This document shows positions 44,256 through 54,561 of a DNA stretch of 64,000 nucleotides, one piece after another (within the stretch, counting starts at the first letter, position 1; each line of letters opens with the position of its first letter). The DNA is from Nocardia asteroides. GTDB taxonomy: Bacteria > Actinomycetota > Actinomycetes > Mycobacteriales > Mycobacteriaceae. The DNA is taken from NCBI RefSeq assembly GCF_021183625.1, contig NZ_CP089214.1:2790001-2854000 (forward strand), given 5' to 3'. The notes beneath the pieces were generated by a model, which saw nothing but the letters and a program-made list of their open reading frames with translations, made no database searches and was not told the origin of the DNA. Made by a program: the position numbers and the translations under genes.

Positions 44256-44679
44256 CGATCCCCCGGCCTGTTCCGTGCGTAGGTTACGAATTCCAGACGC
44301 TACACACCGGCGCGAGTGATCGCACGTCGAACGGCAGATAATCCCCGGCAACCCCTGGATACGAGTGATTTACCCGCCGGTATTCAGACTTGTCGGTATT
44401 AAAACCTTTCGGTATCCAATTCCCGGCGGCATGAGAGACCTTTCGGTTCTCATTCTCGAGGTACTTCCTATATCGACCTGAGATAGGGACCAAGGACCCT
44501 TGCCCCGGCGCGCGGGGCGCACCGAGCGGTGCGTCCGTGCGGGGGTTACCGGGGCAGTCACTGGGCGACCGACCCGTATGTTTCATCGGCAACCGTGTCG
44601 TTACGCGCCCGCGACCACCGGGCACACCCTGTCGGTCCGGTGCCCTACGGTGGGCCGCGACACCACGGGAGAGGAACAC
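44256..44679. other. Long divergent intergenic region with direct repeats
   Basis: This 424-bp stretch separates the roadblock operon from the DUF4259 gene. ACCTTTCGGT occurs at 44404-44413 and 44438-44447, and TCGGTAT at 44393-44399 and 44409-44415; part of it is AT-rich. No gene with a ribosome binding site is seen. Promoters for both sides are expected, and the repeats could be regulator sites. Confidence 0.45.
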
Positions 44680-45102
44680 ATGGGCGCCTGGGATTTCGGA
44701 CCCTTCGACAACGATCACGCCGGCGACTGGAGTGCGCGCCTGCACCACGCCGAGCCCGGCGACCGGCAGGCCCTGCTGCGCGACGCGCTGACCGAGGCGG
44801 CGGAGACCACCGGCTACCTGGAAAACGACGAGGCAGCCGCCGCCGTCGCCGCGGCCGCGGTCGTCGCGTCGACGCTGCCCGGCGGCACCCCCCTCACCTC
44901 CGCCTACGGCCCCACCTTCCTCACCGAAGGCGGGACGCTCGATATCGGCGAGGGCACACCGGAACTCGCGGTCCGGGCGCTGGAGCGGGTGCTCGGCCCG
45001 GACTCCGAGTGGGTCGAGCTGTGGGCCGAGGGTGGCGGCGACACGGCGCAGCACCCGGCGTTCGTGAGCGTGCACGAACTCCTGGCGGTGCTGCGCCGCT
45101 GA
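44680..45102 (+). CDS. DUF4259 domain-containing protein
   Basis: The 140-residue protein starts with the DUF4259 signature MGAWDFGPFDNDHAGDW and continues with an Ala-rich helical core (AVAAAAVVASTLPGG) and LAVRALERVLGPDSEWVELW. The family is common in bacteria and its function is unknown. GGGAGAGGAA before the ATG is a good ribosome binding site. It is convergent with the LppP/LprE lipoprotein gene, 4 bp apart. Confidence 0.9.
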   Translation: MGAWDFGPFDNDHAGDWSARLHHAEPGDRQALLRDALTEAAETTGYLENDEAAAAVAAAAVVASTLPGGTPLTSAYGPTFLTEGGTLDIGEGTPELAVRALERVLGPDSEWVELWAEGGGDTAQHPAFVSVHELLAVLRR

Positions 45103-45106
45103 CCCG

Positions 45107-46015
45107 CTACCCGCAGAGCTGCTCCGGTGCGCCGTACTCCGCGCACCGGATGGCGCTGCCGACGTCGACCGGCCGCCACGCGTTCGCGGAGTACTGGAAC
45201 AGCACCCGGGCCGGCTGCGTCGTACCGCCGTGCGACCCGCTGCGCGCCGAGGCCCAGCCGTTCGCGCACCTGGCGTCCTCCAGTTCGATCGGCGTCGCCA
45301 GGCGGTCCTCGATGTCGGTGCCCTGGAGCGCGGTCACCAGTGTCGCGGTGTCCACCGGGCAGCCGGGGGCCGGTTGGAACGGGTCGGTGACCTCGCTCGG
45401 CACCTGCCGGTCCGGGGTCACCGCTTTGCCGTTCAGCGTGAAGGTGATGGTGACCGGGCCGCCCTGCGGGCAGCAGAACGGTTCGTCGCCGGTGAGCCAG
45501 CGGTACTGCACCTGAACCGCTGTGTCGGTCGCGCCGGTCGCCGAGGCGTAGGAGGTCTCGCGCGGGGTGGCGGTGCCGAGGTAGCCGGTGTGGTCGAAGA
45601 ACAGGATGTACGAGGGGGAGCTCGCGGAGCCGCCCGCGGTCACGCGGGCCCACAAGAGTTGCGGGCACTGGCCGAGTGGGTTGTCGCTGGCGCCGTCCGG
45701 GAGGAAGGGTGCCTCGTTCCCTGCTCGCCCGAGGGTCGCGACGGCTGCTGTCACCACCGGCGATGCCGGGTCCAGGCACTTCCCATTGCCCGCCGTCGCG
45801 GGTTGGGCGGGCGAGCCCGGGCCTCCCGGTTGCTGCGTCCCACCCGGCTGCTGGCTTCCACCGGGCTGTTGCGTGCCACCCGGTTGCTGGGTACCGCTCG
45901 GCGCCTGCGTCACCGTCGTTCCCGGCGGCGCCGAGTCCCCGGTATCGCCCTGACACCCGGCCACCGCCGCGACCACCCCGATCGCCATGACCGCCGCCCC
46001 GAAGATCTTCCTCAT
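45107..46015 (-). CDS. LppP/LprE family lipoprotein
   Basis: The 302-residue protein has a lipobox (VAAVAGC, lipidated Cys 21), a Gln/Pro/Gly-rich linker with repeated TQQPGG units (about residues 40-65), and a C-terminal LppP/LprE-like domain. That domain includes LLWARVTAGGSASSPSYILF, FFDHTGYLGTATPRETSY and VQVQYRW. Cysteines in PFCCPQGGP, APGCPVD and RCAEYGAPEQLCG may form disulfides. Family members are mycolata surface lipoproteins of unknown role. It lies 165 bp from the divergent DUF1801-like gene. Confidence 0.85.
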   Translation of the reverse strand: MRKIFGAAVMAIGVVAAVAGCQGDTGDSAPPGTTVTQAPSGTQQPGGTQQPGGSQQPGGTQQPGGPGSPAQPATAGNGKCLDPASPVVTAAVATLGRAGNEAPFLPDGASDNPLGQCPQLLWARVTAGGSASSPSYILFFDHTGYLGTATPRETSYASATGATDTAVQVQYRWLTGDEPFCCPQGGPVTITFTLNGKAVTPDRQVPSEVTDPFQPAPGCPVDTATLVTALQGTDIEDRLATPIELEDARCANGWASARSGSHGGTTQPARVLFQYSANAWRPVDVGSAIRCAEYGAPEQLCG

Positions 46016-46180
46016 TGCCTCCCCTTTCAGAACCCCGACACCAGCAGAATCGGAATCTCCCGCCCGGTATTACGCCCCCAGTTCCGGGGCTTGCCACAAA
46101 CGATCAGTTTTCGAGAAGCCCCGGACGCTCCGCCGCCCCTACCGTTCTCCGTACCGGATCACCCCAGGCAGGAGCCACCC

Positions 46181-46609
46181 ATGACCGACAAGCCGAAGAG
46201 CTACGACGGCTTCACCGCCGAGGAGCGCGACGCCATGAAGCAGCGCGCGACCGAACTCGAGTCGCGCAAGCGCGGCAAGGACACCGAGCCGGAAGTCCTC
46301 GCCAAGATCGCCGAGATGCCCGACGCCGACCGCGCCATCGCCGAACGCATCCACACCCTCGTCAAAACCCACGCCCCCGCGCTCGTCCCCAAGCTCTGGT
46401 ACGGCATGCCCGCCTACTACCGGGACGGCAAGGTCCTGTGCTTCTTCCAGGCGGCCGACAAGTTCAAGGCGCGGTACGCGACGTTCGGGTTCGATGCGAT
46501 CGCTCAGCTGGACGAAGGGGCGATGTGGCCGACGTCGTTCGCCATCACGGAGTTGTCGGAGGTGGACGCGGAACGTTTGGGGGCGTTGATCGCCAAGGCG
46601 GTGAACTGA
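46181..46609 (+). CDS. DUF1801-like small protein
   Basis: The 142-residue protein carries the DUF1801 pattern: an N-terminal KSYDGFTAEERDAMKQRATE stretch, then HAPALVPKLWYGMPAYYRDG and KVLCFFQAADKFKARYATFG. DUF1801 proteins are small and soluble, and some relatives (YdhG) bind iron or are named iron chaperones, but this one is uncharacterised. GGAG lies 6 bp before the ATG. A longer frame upstream runs antisense to the lipoprotein gene and is rejected. Confidence 0.88.
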   Translation: MTDKPKSYDGFTAEERDAMKQRATELESRKRGKDTEPEVLAKIAEMPDADRAIAERIHTLVKTHAPALVPKLWYGMPAYYRDGKVLCFFQAADKFKARYATFGFDAIAQLDEGAMWPTSFAITELSEVDAERLGALIAKAVN

Positions 46610-46731
46610 GACCGGCTGTTCAGTAAAAGTGAACGCCACCCAGAACTGAACGCTGCACCCAACGACCTGAGCCGCCTCGGCAGGCTCGCCAGTGACCTAC
46701 GGCACCCTGCGCATTCCGCCACGAAGCAACA

Positions 46732-47145
46732 TCAAGTCGCAGGCGAGACGTATTCAAACTGCAGGTCCGACACCTTCGCGATGTGCTCGTAGTCGTGGTC
46801 GGCGGCAAGCACGGTCGCATCGTTCACGATGGCGTAGCCAGCGATGAGGATATCGAGGGATCCGGCCGCCCGGACGAGCCCCGCGTTCCACAGTGCCGCC
46901 TGAATATCGAGCACGAGCGACTCTTCAGGAGCGTGCTCGAGCGGGAACCCGAGCGAGATCTGCTCTCGGTAGTGCGCGTGCTCATCGGGCGTCCGAGCAC
47001 TGTGGCAAAATTCGAGCACCTGTGGCGGGCAGGTGACGAACAGGTCGGACGGCGCCCGCTCGATGCGGCGCAGCCGGGCGGTGATACCAGGATCTCCAGT
47101 GGCGAGTCTTGCCCAGACCGAGTTGTCGACCAGGTAGTCGGTCAC
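46732..47145 (-). CDS. vapC: VapC-type PIN ribonuclease toxin
   Basis: The 137-residue protein is a PIN-domain toxin with acidic residues D7 (YLVDNSVW), E45 (PQVLEFCHS), D98 (GSLDILIAGYA) and D116/D118 (AADHDYEHIA), all in the expected places. VapC toxins cut RNA and are held by the VapB partner. It overlaps vapB by 4 bp. About 120 bp of non-coding sequence separates it from the convergent DUF1801-like gene. Confidence 0.93.
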   Translation of the reverse strand: MTDYLVDNSVWARLATGDPGITARLRRIERAPSDLFVTCPPQVLEFCHSARTPDEHAHYREQISLGFPLEHAPEESLVLDIQAALWNAGLVRAAGSLDILIAGYAIVNDATVLAADHDYEHIAKVSDLQFEYVSPAT

Positions 47146-47360
47146 GGGGACCGGGACTCGTCCGGAGAGGCCACCGGCGCGCCGAGTTCGTTCTCCAGGT
47201 CGCTCAGCCCCGCGATACCGTCGATCATCGCGCCCTTCTGCTTCGAGGCGATCAGTCGGCGTAGCGCGAGATCGAGCACGGCCCGATTCGAGCGCTCCCC
47301 CGTGAGCACCCTGGCCCGCTCGACCAGCTGCATGTCGAGATCAACACTGGTAACCGTCAT
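47142..47360 (-). CDS. vapB: VapB-type antitoxin
   Basis: The 72-residue protein has a ribbon-helix-helix N-terminus (MTVTSVDLDMQLVERARVLT, then NRAVLDLALRRLIASKQKG), with a C-terminal tail that should occupy the VapC active site. It precedes vapC with a 4-bp overlap. A palindrome 17 bp upstream (47377-47400) is the probable site for self-repression by the VapBC complex. Confidence 0.92.
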   Translation of the reverse strand: MTVTSVDLDMQLVERARVLTGERSNRAVLDLALRRLIASKQKGAMIDGIAGLSDLENELGAPVASPDESRSP

Positions 47361-47376
47361 GACGCCTCCTCGGGCC

Positions 47377-47400
47377 GCTATATATTCGACTATATAGCGA
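47377..47400. promoter_or_regulatory. VapB operator palindrome
   Basis: CGCTATATA (47377-47385) and TATATAGCG (47392-47400) are exact inverted repeats with a 6-bp spacer, 17 bp from the vapB start. The TATATA arms probably overlap the -10 element, so VapBC binding would block RNA polymerase. Confidence 0.75.
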
Positions 47401-47431
47401 GACTCGGCACGTCGCCAGAAGGCCGGTGCGG

Positions 47432-48511
47432 CTACACGTTGAAGCGGAACTCGACGACGTCGCCGTCGGACATGACGTAGTCCTTGCCCTCCATCCGAAC
47501 CTTCCCCGCCGCCTTCGCCGCAGCCATCGACCCCGCCGCCACCAGATCGTCGAAAGCGACGATCTCCGCCTTGATGAACCCGCGCTCGAAGTCGGTGTGG
47601 ATCACCCCGGCCGCCTTGGGAGCGGTGTCCCCCTGGTGGATGGTCCAGGCACGGGCCTCCTTGGGCCCGGCGGTGAGGTAGGTCTGCAGGCCGAGGGTGT
47701 GGAAGCCGGCGCGGGCGAGGCCGTGCAGGCCGGGCTCGGTCTGGCCGATGGATTCGAGGAGTTCCAGGGCGGACTCATCGTCGAGTTCGAGGAGTTCGGC
47801 TTCGACCTTGGCGTCGAGGAACACCGCATCGGCGGGGGCGACGGACGCCTTCAATTCGGCGACGCGGGCTTCGTCGGTGAGCACCGACTCGTCGGCGTTG
47901 AAGACGTAGAGGAACGGCTTCACCGTGAGCAGGCTCAGCTCGCGCAACAGCTCGGTGTCGATCTCGGCGGCGGCGGCGAAGAGGGTGCGGCCGGAGTCCA
48001 GGATCTCCTGCGCCTGCTTGGCGGCGTCGGCGGCGGGTTTGCGGTCCTTCTTGACCCGCGCTTCCTTCTCCAGCCGGACGACCGCCTTCTCCAGGGTCTG
48101 CAGGTCGGCGAGGATGAGCTCGGTCTCGATGACCTCGATGTCGGCGGCGGGGTCGACGCGGCCGTCGACGTGGATGACGTCGTCGTCGGCGAAGACCCGG
48201 ACGACCTGGCAGATGGCGTCGGCTTCGCGGATGTTGGCGAGGAATTTGTTGCCGAGGCCGGCGCCTTCGGAGGCGCCCTTGACGATGCCGGCGATGTCGA
48301 CGAAGGAGACCACGGCGGGGACGATGCGCTCGGAGGCGAAGATCTCGGCCAGTTTGTCGAGCCTGGGGTCGGGGAGGGGGACCACGCCGACGTTGGGCTC
48401 GATCGTCGCGAAGGGGTAGTTCGCGGCGAGCACGTCGTTCTTGGTCAGGGCGTTGAACAGCGTCGATTTTCCGACGTTGGGCAGCCCGACGATTCCGAGG
48501 GTGAGACTCAC
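47432..48511 (-). CDS. ychF: Redox-regulated ATPase YchF
   Basis: The 359-residue TRAFAC-family P-loop NTPase has Walker [30 protein letters not shown], the switch [20 protein letters not shown], and the C-terminal TGS domain ([20 protein letters not shown]). YchF hydrolyses ATP rather than GTP and binds the ribosome, with roles in stress. The length fits. The genes sit as in mycobacteria (Rv1112). The start is 35 bp from the divergent AraC-type gene. Confidence 0.97.
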   Translation of the reverse strand: MSLTLGIVGLPNVGKSTLFNALTKNDVLAANYPFATIEPNVGVVPLPDPRLDKLAEIFASERIVPAVVSFVDIAGIVKGASEGAGLGNKFLANIREADAICQVVRVFADDDVIHVDGRVDPAADIEVIETELILADLQTLEKAVVRLEKEARVKKDRKPAADAAKQAQEILDSGRTLFAAAAEIDTELLRELSLLTVKPFLYVFNADESVLTDEARVAELKASVAPADAVFLDAKVEAELLELDDESALELLESIGQTEPGLHGLARAGFHTLGLQTYLTAGPKEARAWTIHQGDTAPKAAGVIHTDFERGFIKAEIVAFDDLVAAGSMAAAKAAGKVRMEGKDYVMSDGDVVEFRFNV

Positions 48512-48546
48512 GAGGAGCAGAGTCTACGCGGCGTAACCTGTGAGCC

Positions 48547-49377
48547 ATGCAGCCCACCTCCGAGGTGGTCACGGCTCGGCCCGCGCAGGCGCTCGCCGGG
48601 TTCGTCGACCACTACCTCGGCTATCGGCAGACCGGGTACGCGCCCGGGCTGCATCGCGGGCTGCCGTCGCGGCATCTGACCTTCATCGTCGCCATCGGGC
48701 CGCGGATCGAGGTGGTCGAGCAGGCCGATCCGGGGCAGCGGCCGGACGCCTACGGCTGCGTGCTCGGCGGGTTGCAGGCCGGGCCCGCGACCATCCGGCA
48801 CGACGGCAATCAGGAGGGCGTCGCCATCGCGCTGACGCCGCTCGGCTGCCGCACGCTCTTCGGGGTGCCCGCCGGGGAGCTGTGGAGTCTCTCGCTGGAG
48901 CTGGCCGACGTCGCGGGGCCGCTGGGTGAGCGGCTCTGGGTCGAGCTCCAGACGGTGCCGGACTGGCCGGGGCGGTTCGCGGCGGTCGATCGGGTGCTCA
49001 CCGACCTGGCCGATCACGAGCGGCAGGTCACGCCGGAGCTGGCCTGGGCGTGGCGCACGGTGGTGCGCGGCGGCCCGCCGATCGGGGCGCTGGCCGGGGA
49101 GATCGGCTGGAGCAGGCAGCACCTGACCAGGCGATTCACCGGTGAGTTCGGGCTCGGGCCGAAGCTGGCCGGTCGGATCGCCCGGTTCGAACGGGCGCGG
49201 CGGATGATCGAGCGGGTTCCGTCGCACATTTCGCTGGCACAGGTCGCGGCGGTCTGCGGGTACTACGACCAGGCACACCTGAACCGGGACTTCGCGGAGC
49301 TGGCCGGGTGCGCGCCGACGCTGTGGCGCACCGAGGAGATTCCATCCGTCCAAGACGGGACCACACCCCTGGCGTGA
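48547..49377 (+). CDS. AraC family transcriptional regulator
   Basis: The 276-residue protein has an N-terminal DUF6597-like ligand domain (LAGFVDHYLGYRQTGYAPGL, HRGLPSRHLTFIVAIG) and a C-terminal pair of helix-turn-helices (IGALAGEIGWSRQHLTRRFT and ISLAQVAAVCGYYDQAHLNR). It lies 10 bp before a VOC-family gene, and this AraC-VOC pairing is common in actinobacteria. It probably controls that gene; the effector is unknown. Confidence 0.9.
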   Translation: MQPTSEVVTARPAQALAGFVDHYLGYRQTGYAPGLHRGLPSRHLTFIVAIGPRIEVVEQADPGQRPDAYGCVLGGLQAGPATIRHDGNQEGVAIALTPLGCRTLFGVPAGELWSLSLELADVAGPLGERLWVELQTVPDWPGRFAAVDRVLTDLADHERQVTPELAWAWRTVVRGGPPIGALAGEIGWSRQHLTRRFTGEFGLGPKLAGRIARFERARRMIERVPSHISLAQVAAVCGYYDQAHLNRDFAELAGCAPTLWRTEEIPSVQDGTTPLA

Positions 49378-49387
49378 AGGTGGAGCC

Positions 49388-49789
49388 ATGAGCGAAAACA
49401 CTGTGGGCGTCTGGCCCTGCCTCTCCTTCCGCGACGCGGAGAAGACCGTCGATTTCCTGGTGCGCGCCTTCGGATTCCGGAAGGTCGCCGAATACACCAG
49501 GGAGAACGATCCCTCGATCGTGGAGCACGGCGAACTCCGCTGGCCCGCGGGCGGCGGCATCATGTACGGCACCGCGAACAAATCCGATGATCCGTTCTGC
49601 TCGCGCGCGACCGGCAACGACAACATCTACCTGGTGACCGACGAGCCGGACGCGCTGTTCGAGCGCGCCACCGCGGCAGGCGCCGAGCTGGTGCGCGGGC
49701 TGCGCGACGAGGACTACGGCTCGCGCGGGTTCAGCGTCCGCGATCCGGAGGGAAATCTCTGGAGTTTCGGAACCTACCGCGGGGAATGA
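49388..49789 (+). CDS. VOC family protein (glyoxalase-like)
   Basis: The 133-residue protein has a two-repeat VOC fold (MSENTVGVWPCLSFRDAEKT, VDFLVRAFGFRKVAEYTREN, then IYLVTDEPDALFERATAAGA and RGFSVRDPEGNLWSFGTY). The C-terminal DPEGNLWSFG is the usual VOC metal-ligand segment; other ligands are less clear. Members include lyases, dioxygenases and binding proteins, so no reaction is assigned. GGTGGAG lies before the ATG, and the gene is co-transcribed with the AraC regulator. Confidence 0.9.
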   Translation: MSENTVGVWPCLSFRDAEKTVDFLVRAFGFRKVAEYTRENDPSIVEHGELRWPAGGGIMYGTANKSDDPFCSRATGNDNIYLVTDEPDALFERATAAGAELVRGLRDEDYGSRGFSVRDPEGNLWSFGTYRGE

Positions 49790-49894
49790 CGCGCCCGGGA
49801 ACAATATGGAACAAGCCGGGGCCGGTGATCGCCCATCGGATACGTTGGCTGCTGTTTCGGCAATGGAGCTGGGCGTCGACGGGAGTGTGAGCAG

Positions 49895-52138
<2,244 letters not shown>

Positions 52139-52513
52139 CCGGGCGGGACGGCCGGACCGCGCTCCCGGCCGTCCTGCGCCGGGCGTTCGGCGGGGTGCTC
52201 TGGTGGTTCGACGGGGTGCTCGGGGGGCAGGATTACCAGCGGTACGTCGCGCACCGGCGCCGGGTGCACCCGGATCAGCCGGTTCCCTCCGAGCGGGAGT
52301 ACTGGCGGGAGCGGCACGCCGAGGCGGAGCGGAATCCCGGCGCTCGCTGCTGCTGAGCGCAGGCTGTTCCGCGAACGATCCGCTGCGCGGCCGCGTGCGG
52401 GCTCGACCTGCGCGACGGCGACGGGCAGCCCGCGCGGCCGGTGCGATGCCCGCCGCACGGTCGTGTCCGATTTCCGCTGGCCCGCGGCCGACGGCGCTGC
52501 CAAGGTGGAGGGC

Positions 52514-53971
52514 GTGAACAACGCCGCACTCGACTTCGAACGCTGCTACCGGGCGGTCTCCACCCGGGACGCCCGCTTCGACGGGCAGTTCTTCACCGCG
52601 GTGCGGACCACCGGCATCTACTGCAGGCCGTCGTGCCCGGCGATCACCCCGAAGCGGGCCAACGTCTCCTTCCTCCCGACGGCCGCGGCCGCGCAGCAGG
52701 CCGGGTACCGGGCCTGCAGGCGCTGCCTGCCGGACGCCGCACCCGGCTCGCCGCACTGGAACACCAGGGCCGACCTGGCCGCGCGCGCCATGCGGCTGAT
52801 CGGGGACGGCGTGCTGGAGCGCGGCGGGGTCCCGGAGCTGGCGGCCGGGCTCGGCTACTCGCCGCGGCAGCTGACCCGGGTGCTCACCGCCGAACTCGGC
52901 GCGGGTCCGCTGGCGCTGGCCAGGGCGCATCGCGCGCACACCGCGCGGCTGCTGATCCAGACCACGGCCATGCCGATCTCGGACGTGGCGTTCGCGGCGG
53001 GGTTCGCCAGCATCCGGCAGTTCAACGACACCGTGCGCGAGGTGTTCGGGGTGAGCCCGACGGTGCTGCGCACCGAGGCGCGCAGGCGCGGCGCCGAACC
53101 GGACACCACTGCCGGAACGCTGACCTTGCGGCTCCCCTTCCGGCCCCCGCTGGACCGGGCTTGGCTCGGCTGGTTCCTCGCCGCGCACACCGTGCCCGGA
53201 CTGGAGGGCTGGGCCGAGGGCGTCTACACCAGGGCGCTGCGCACCCCGCACGGCCACGCGCTGGTCCGGCTGGCGCTGCTCGACGACCACGTGCGTGCCG
53301 AGCTCGCCCTGCGCGACATGCGCGACCTGGCGCCCACCGTGGCCCGGGTGCGGCACCTGCTCGATCTCGACGCCGACCCGGTCGGCATCGACGAGGCGCT
53401 CACCGCGGTGCGGCCCGGGCTCACCCCCGGCATCCGGGTGCCGGGCAGCGCGGACGGCGCCGAGCTGCTGCTGCGGACCATGATCGGGCAGCAGATCTCG
53501 GTCGCCGCCGCGGCCACGCACACCGCGCGGCTGGTGGCGGCGCTCGGCGAGCGGGTCGAGGGGGCGGTGCTCTTCCCCGAGCCCGCGGTGGTGGCGGAGC
53601 GCGGGGCCGAGGTGCTCACCGGGCCGGGGCGCCGGGTGGCGGCGGTGCTCGGGGCGGCGGAGGCGGTGGCGAGCGGCGCGCTGGTGCTGCACGCCGGGCG
53701 GACCGCCGCCGAACTGCGGCGCGACCTGCTCGCGCTGCCCGGCGTCGGGCCGTGGACCGCCGACTACGTCACCATGCGGCTGCTCGCCGACCCGGACATC
53801 CTGCTCGGCACCGACCTGATCGTGCGGCGCGGCGCGGAGCTGCTCGGGATCGACCTGGCTGCCACGGCGGCGTGGTCGCCGTGGCGGTCGTACCTCTCCA
53901 TGCATCTGTGGCGGGTGGCGCTCGGGGATCGGGTCGCCGCCTTCTCCGACTCGAAAGCGAAGGTTCAGTGA
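52514..53971 (+). CDS. alkA: Ada-type regulator fused to AlkA 3-methyladenine DNA glycosylase
   Basis: The 485-residue protein joins an Ada metal-binding/methyl-acceptor domain (cysteines C37, C41, C68 and C71: GIYCRPSCPAITPKRANV, then ACRRCLP), AraC-like helix-turn-helices (LGYSPRQLTRVLTAELGAGP) and an AlkA glycosylase with the HhH motif LPGVGPWTADYVTMRLLADP and the catalytic aspartate in GTDL. It senses methylphosphotriesters and removes alkylated bases, as in M. tuberculosis AlkA (Rv1317c). The GTG start at 52514 has AAGGTGG upstream; a longer start at 52463 lacks one. Its stop overlaps the ogt start in TGATG. Confidence 0.93.
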   Translation: MNNAALDFERCYRAVSTRDARFDGQFFTAVRTTGIYCRPSCPAITPKRANVSFLPTAAAAQQAGYRACRRCLPDAAPGSPHWNTRADLAARAMRLIGDGVLERGGVPELAAGLGYSPRQLTRVLTAELGAGPLALARAHRAHTARLLIQTTAMPISDVAFAAGFASIRQFNDTVREVFGVSPTVLRTEARRRGAEPDTTAGTLTLRLPFRPPLDRAWLGWFLAAHTVPGLEGWAEGVYTRALRTPHGHALVRLALLDDHVRAELALRDMRDLAPTVARVRHLLDLDADPVGIDEALTAVRPGLTPGIRVPGSADGAELLLRTMIGQQISVAAAATHTARLVAALGERVEGAVLFPEPAVVAERGAEVLTGPGRRVAAVLGAAEAVASGALVLHAGRTAAELRRDLLALPGVGPWTADYVTMRLLADPDILLGTDLIVRRGAELLGIDLAATAAWSPWRSYLSMHLWRVALGDRVAAFSDSKAKVQ

Positions 53972-54522
53972 TGAATTCGACTGCCGACTACGCCGTGGTC
54001 CCGACGCCGATCGGGCCGTTCACCGCGCTCGTCGACGCCGACGGGGCGGTGCTGGCCAGTGGGTGGACCGGCGATGCGGAGGGGTTGCGGGGGTTGATCC
54101 ACCCGGTGCTGCGGCCGGATGCGCTGCGCGAACGGGGTTCGCTCGGTGCGGTGAGCGAGGCGATCGTCGCGTTCCACGACGGGGAGGTCGGGGTGATCGA
54201 CCGGGTGCCGGTGCGGCAGCGGTCGGGGCCGTTCCTGCTGCATGCCTGGGAGGTGCTGCGGACGGTGCCCGCCGGGGCGCCGATCACGTACACCGAGTTC
54301 GCCGCGGCGGCGGGGCGTCCGGCGGCCACCAGGGCGGCCGCCAATGCCTGCGCGCGGAATGCGGCGGCGCTCTTCGTTCCGTGCCATCGGATCCTGCGGA
54401 TCGGCGGGGCGCTCGGCGGGTTCCGGTGGGGGCTGGAGGCGAAGCGGTGGCTGCTCGCGCACGAGGCGCGGGCGGCCGCCGGGTCCGGCGCCCCCGAGCT
54501 GGCGGCGGCCGTGCGCCGATAG
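53971..54522 (+). CDS. ogt: Methylated-DNA-[protein]-cysteine S-methyltransferase
   Basis: The 183-residue enzyme repairs O6-methylguanine by moving the methyl group to its own cysteine, C138 in the motif VPCHRIL. Other signatures are AWEVLRTVPAGAPITYTEFA and the GGFRWGLEAKRWLLAHE end. It starts in the stop codon of alkA (TGATG), so both alkylation-repair genes are one operon, probably induced by the Ada domain of the first. The adjacent sbcC gene is convergent. Confidence 0.96.
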   Translation: MNSTADYAVVPTPIGPFTALVDADGAVLASGWTGDAEGLRGLIHPVLRPDALRERGSLGAVSEAIVAFHDGEVGVIDRVPVRQRSGPFLLHAWEVLRTVPAGAPITYTEFAAAAGRPAATRAAANACARNAAALFVPCHRILRIGGALGGFRWGLEAKRWLLAHEARAAAGSGAPELAAAVRR

Positions 54523-54561
54523 CCGGTTGCCCTTCGGTGCTCCGCGCCCGCGGCACCCGCC

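Noticed and set aside
46618..46634. Short hairpin GTTCA / TGAAC between the DUF1801-like gene and vapC
   Set aside because: A 5-bp stem is too weak to call a terminator.
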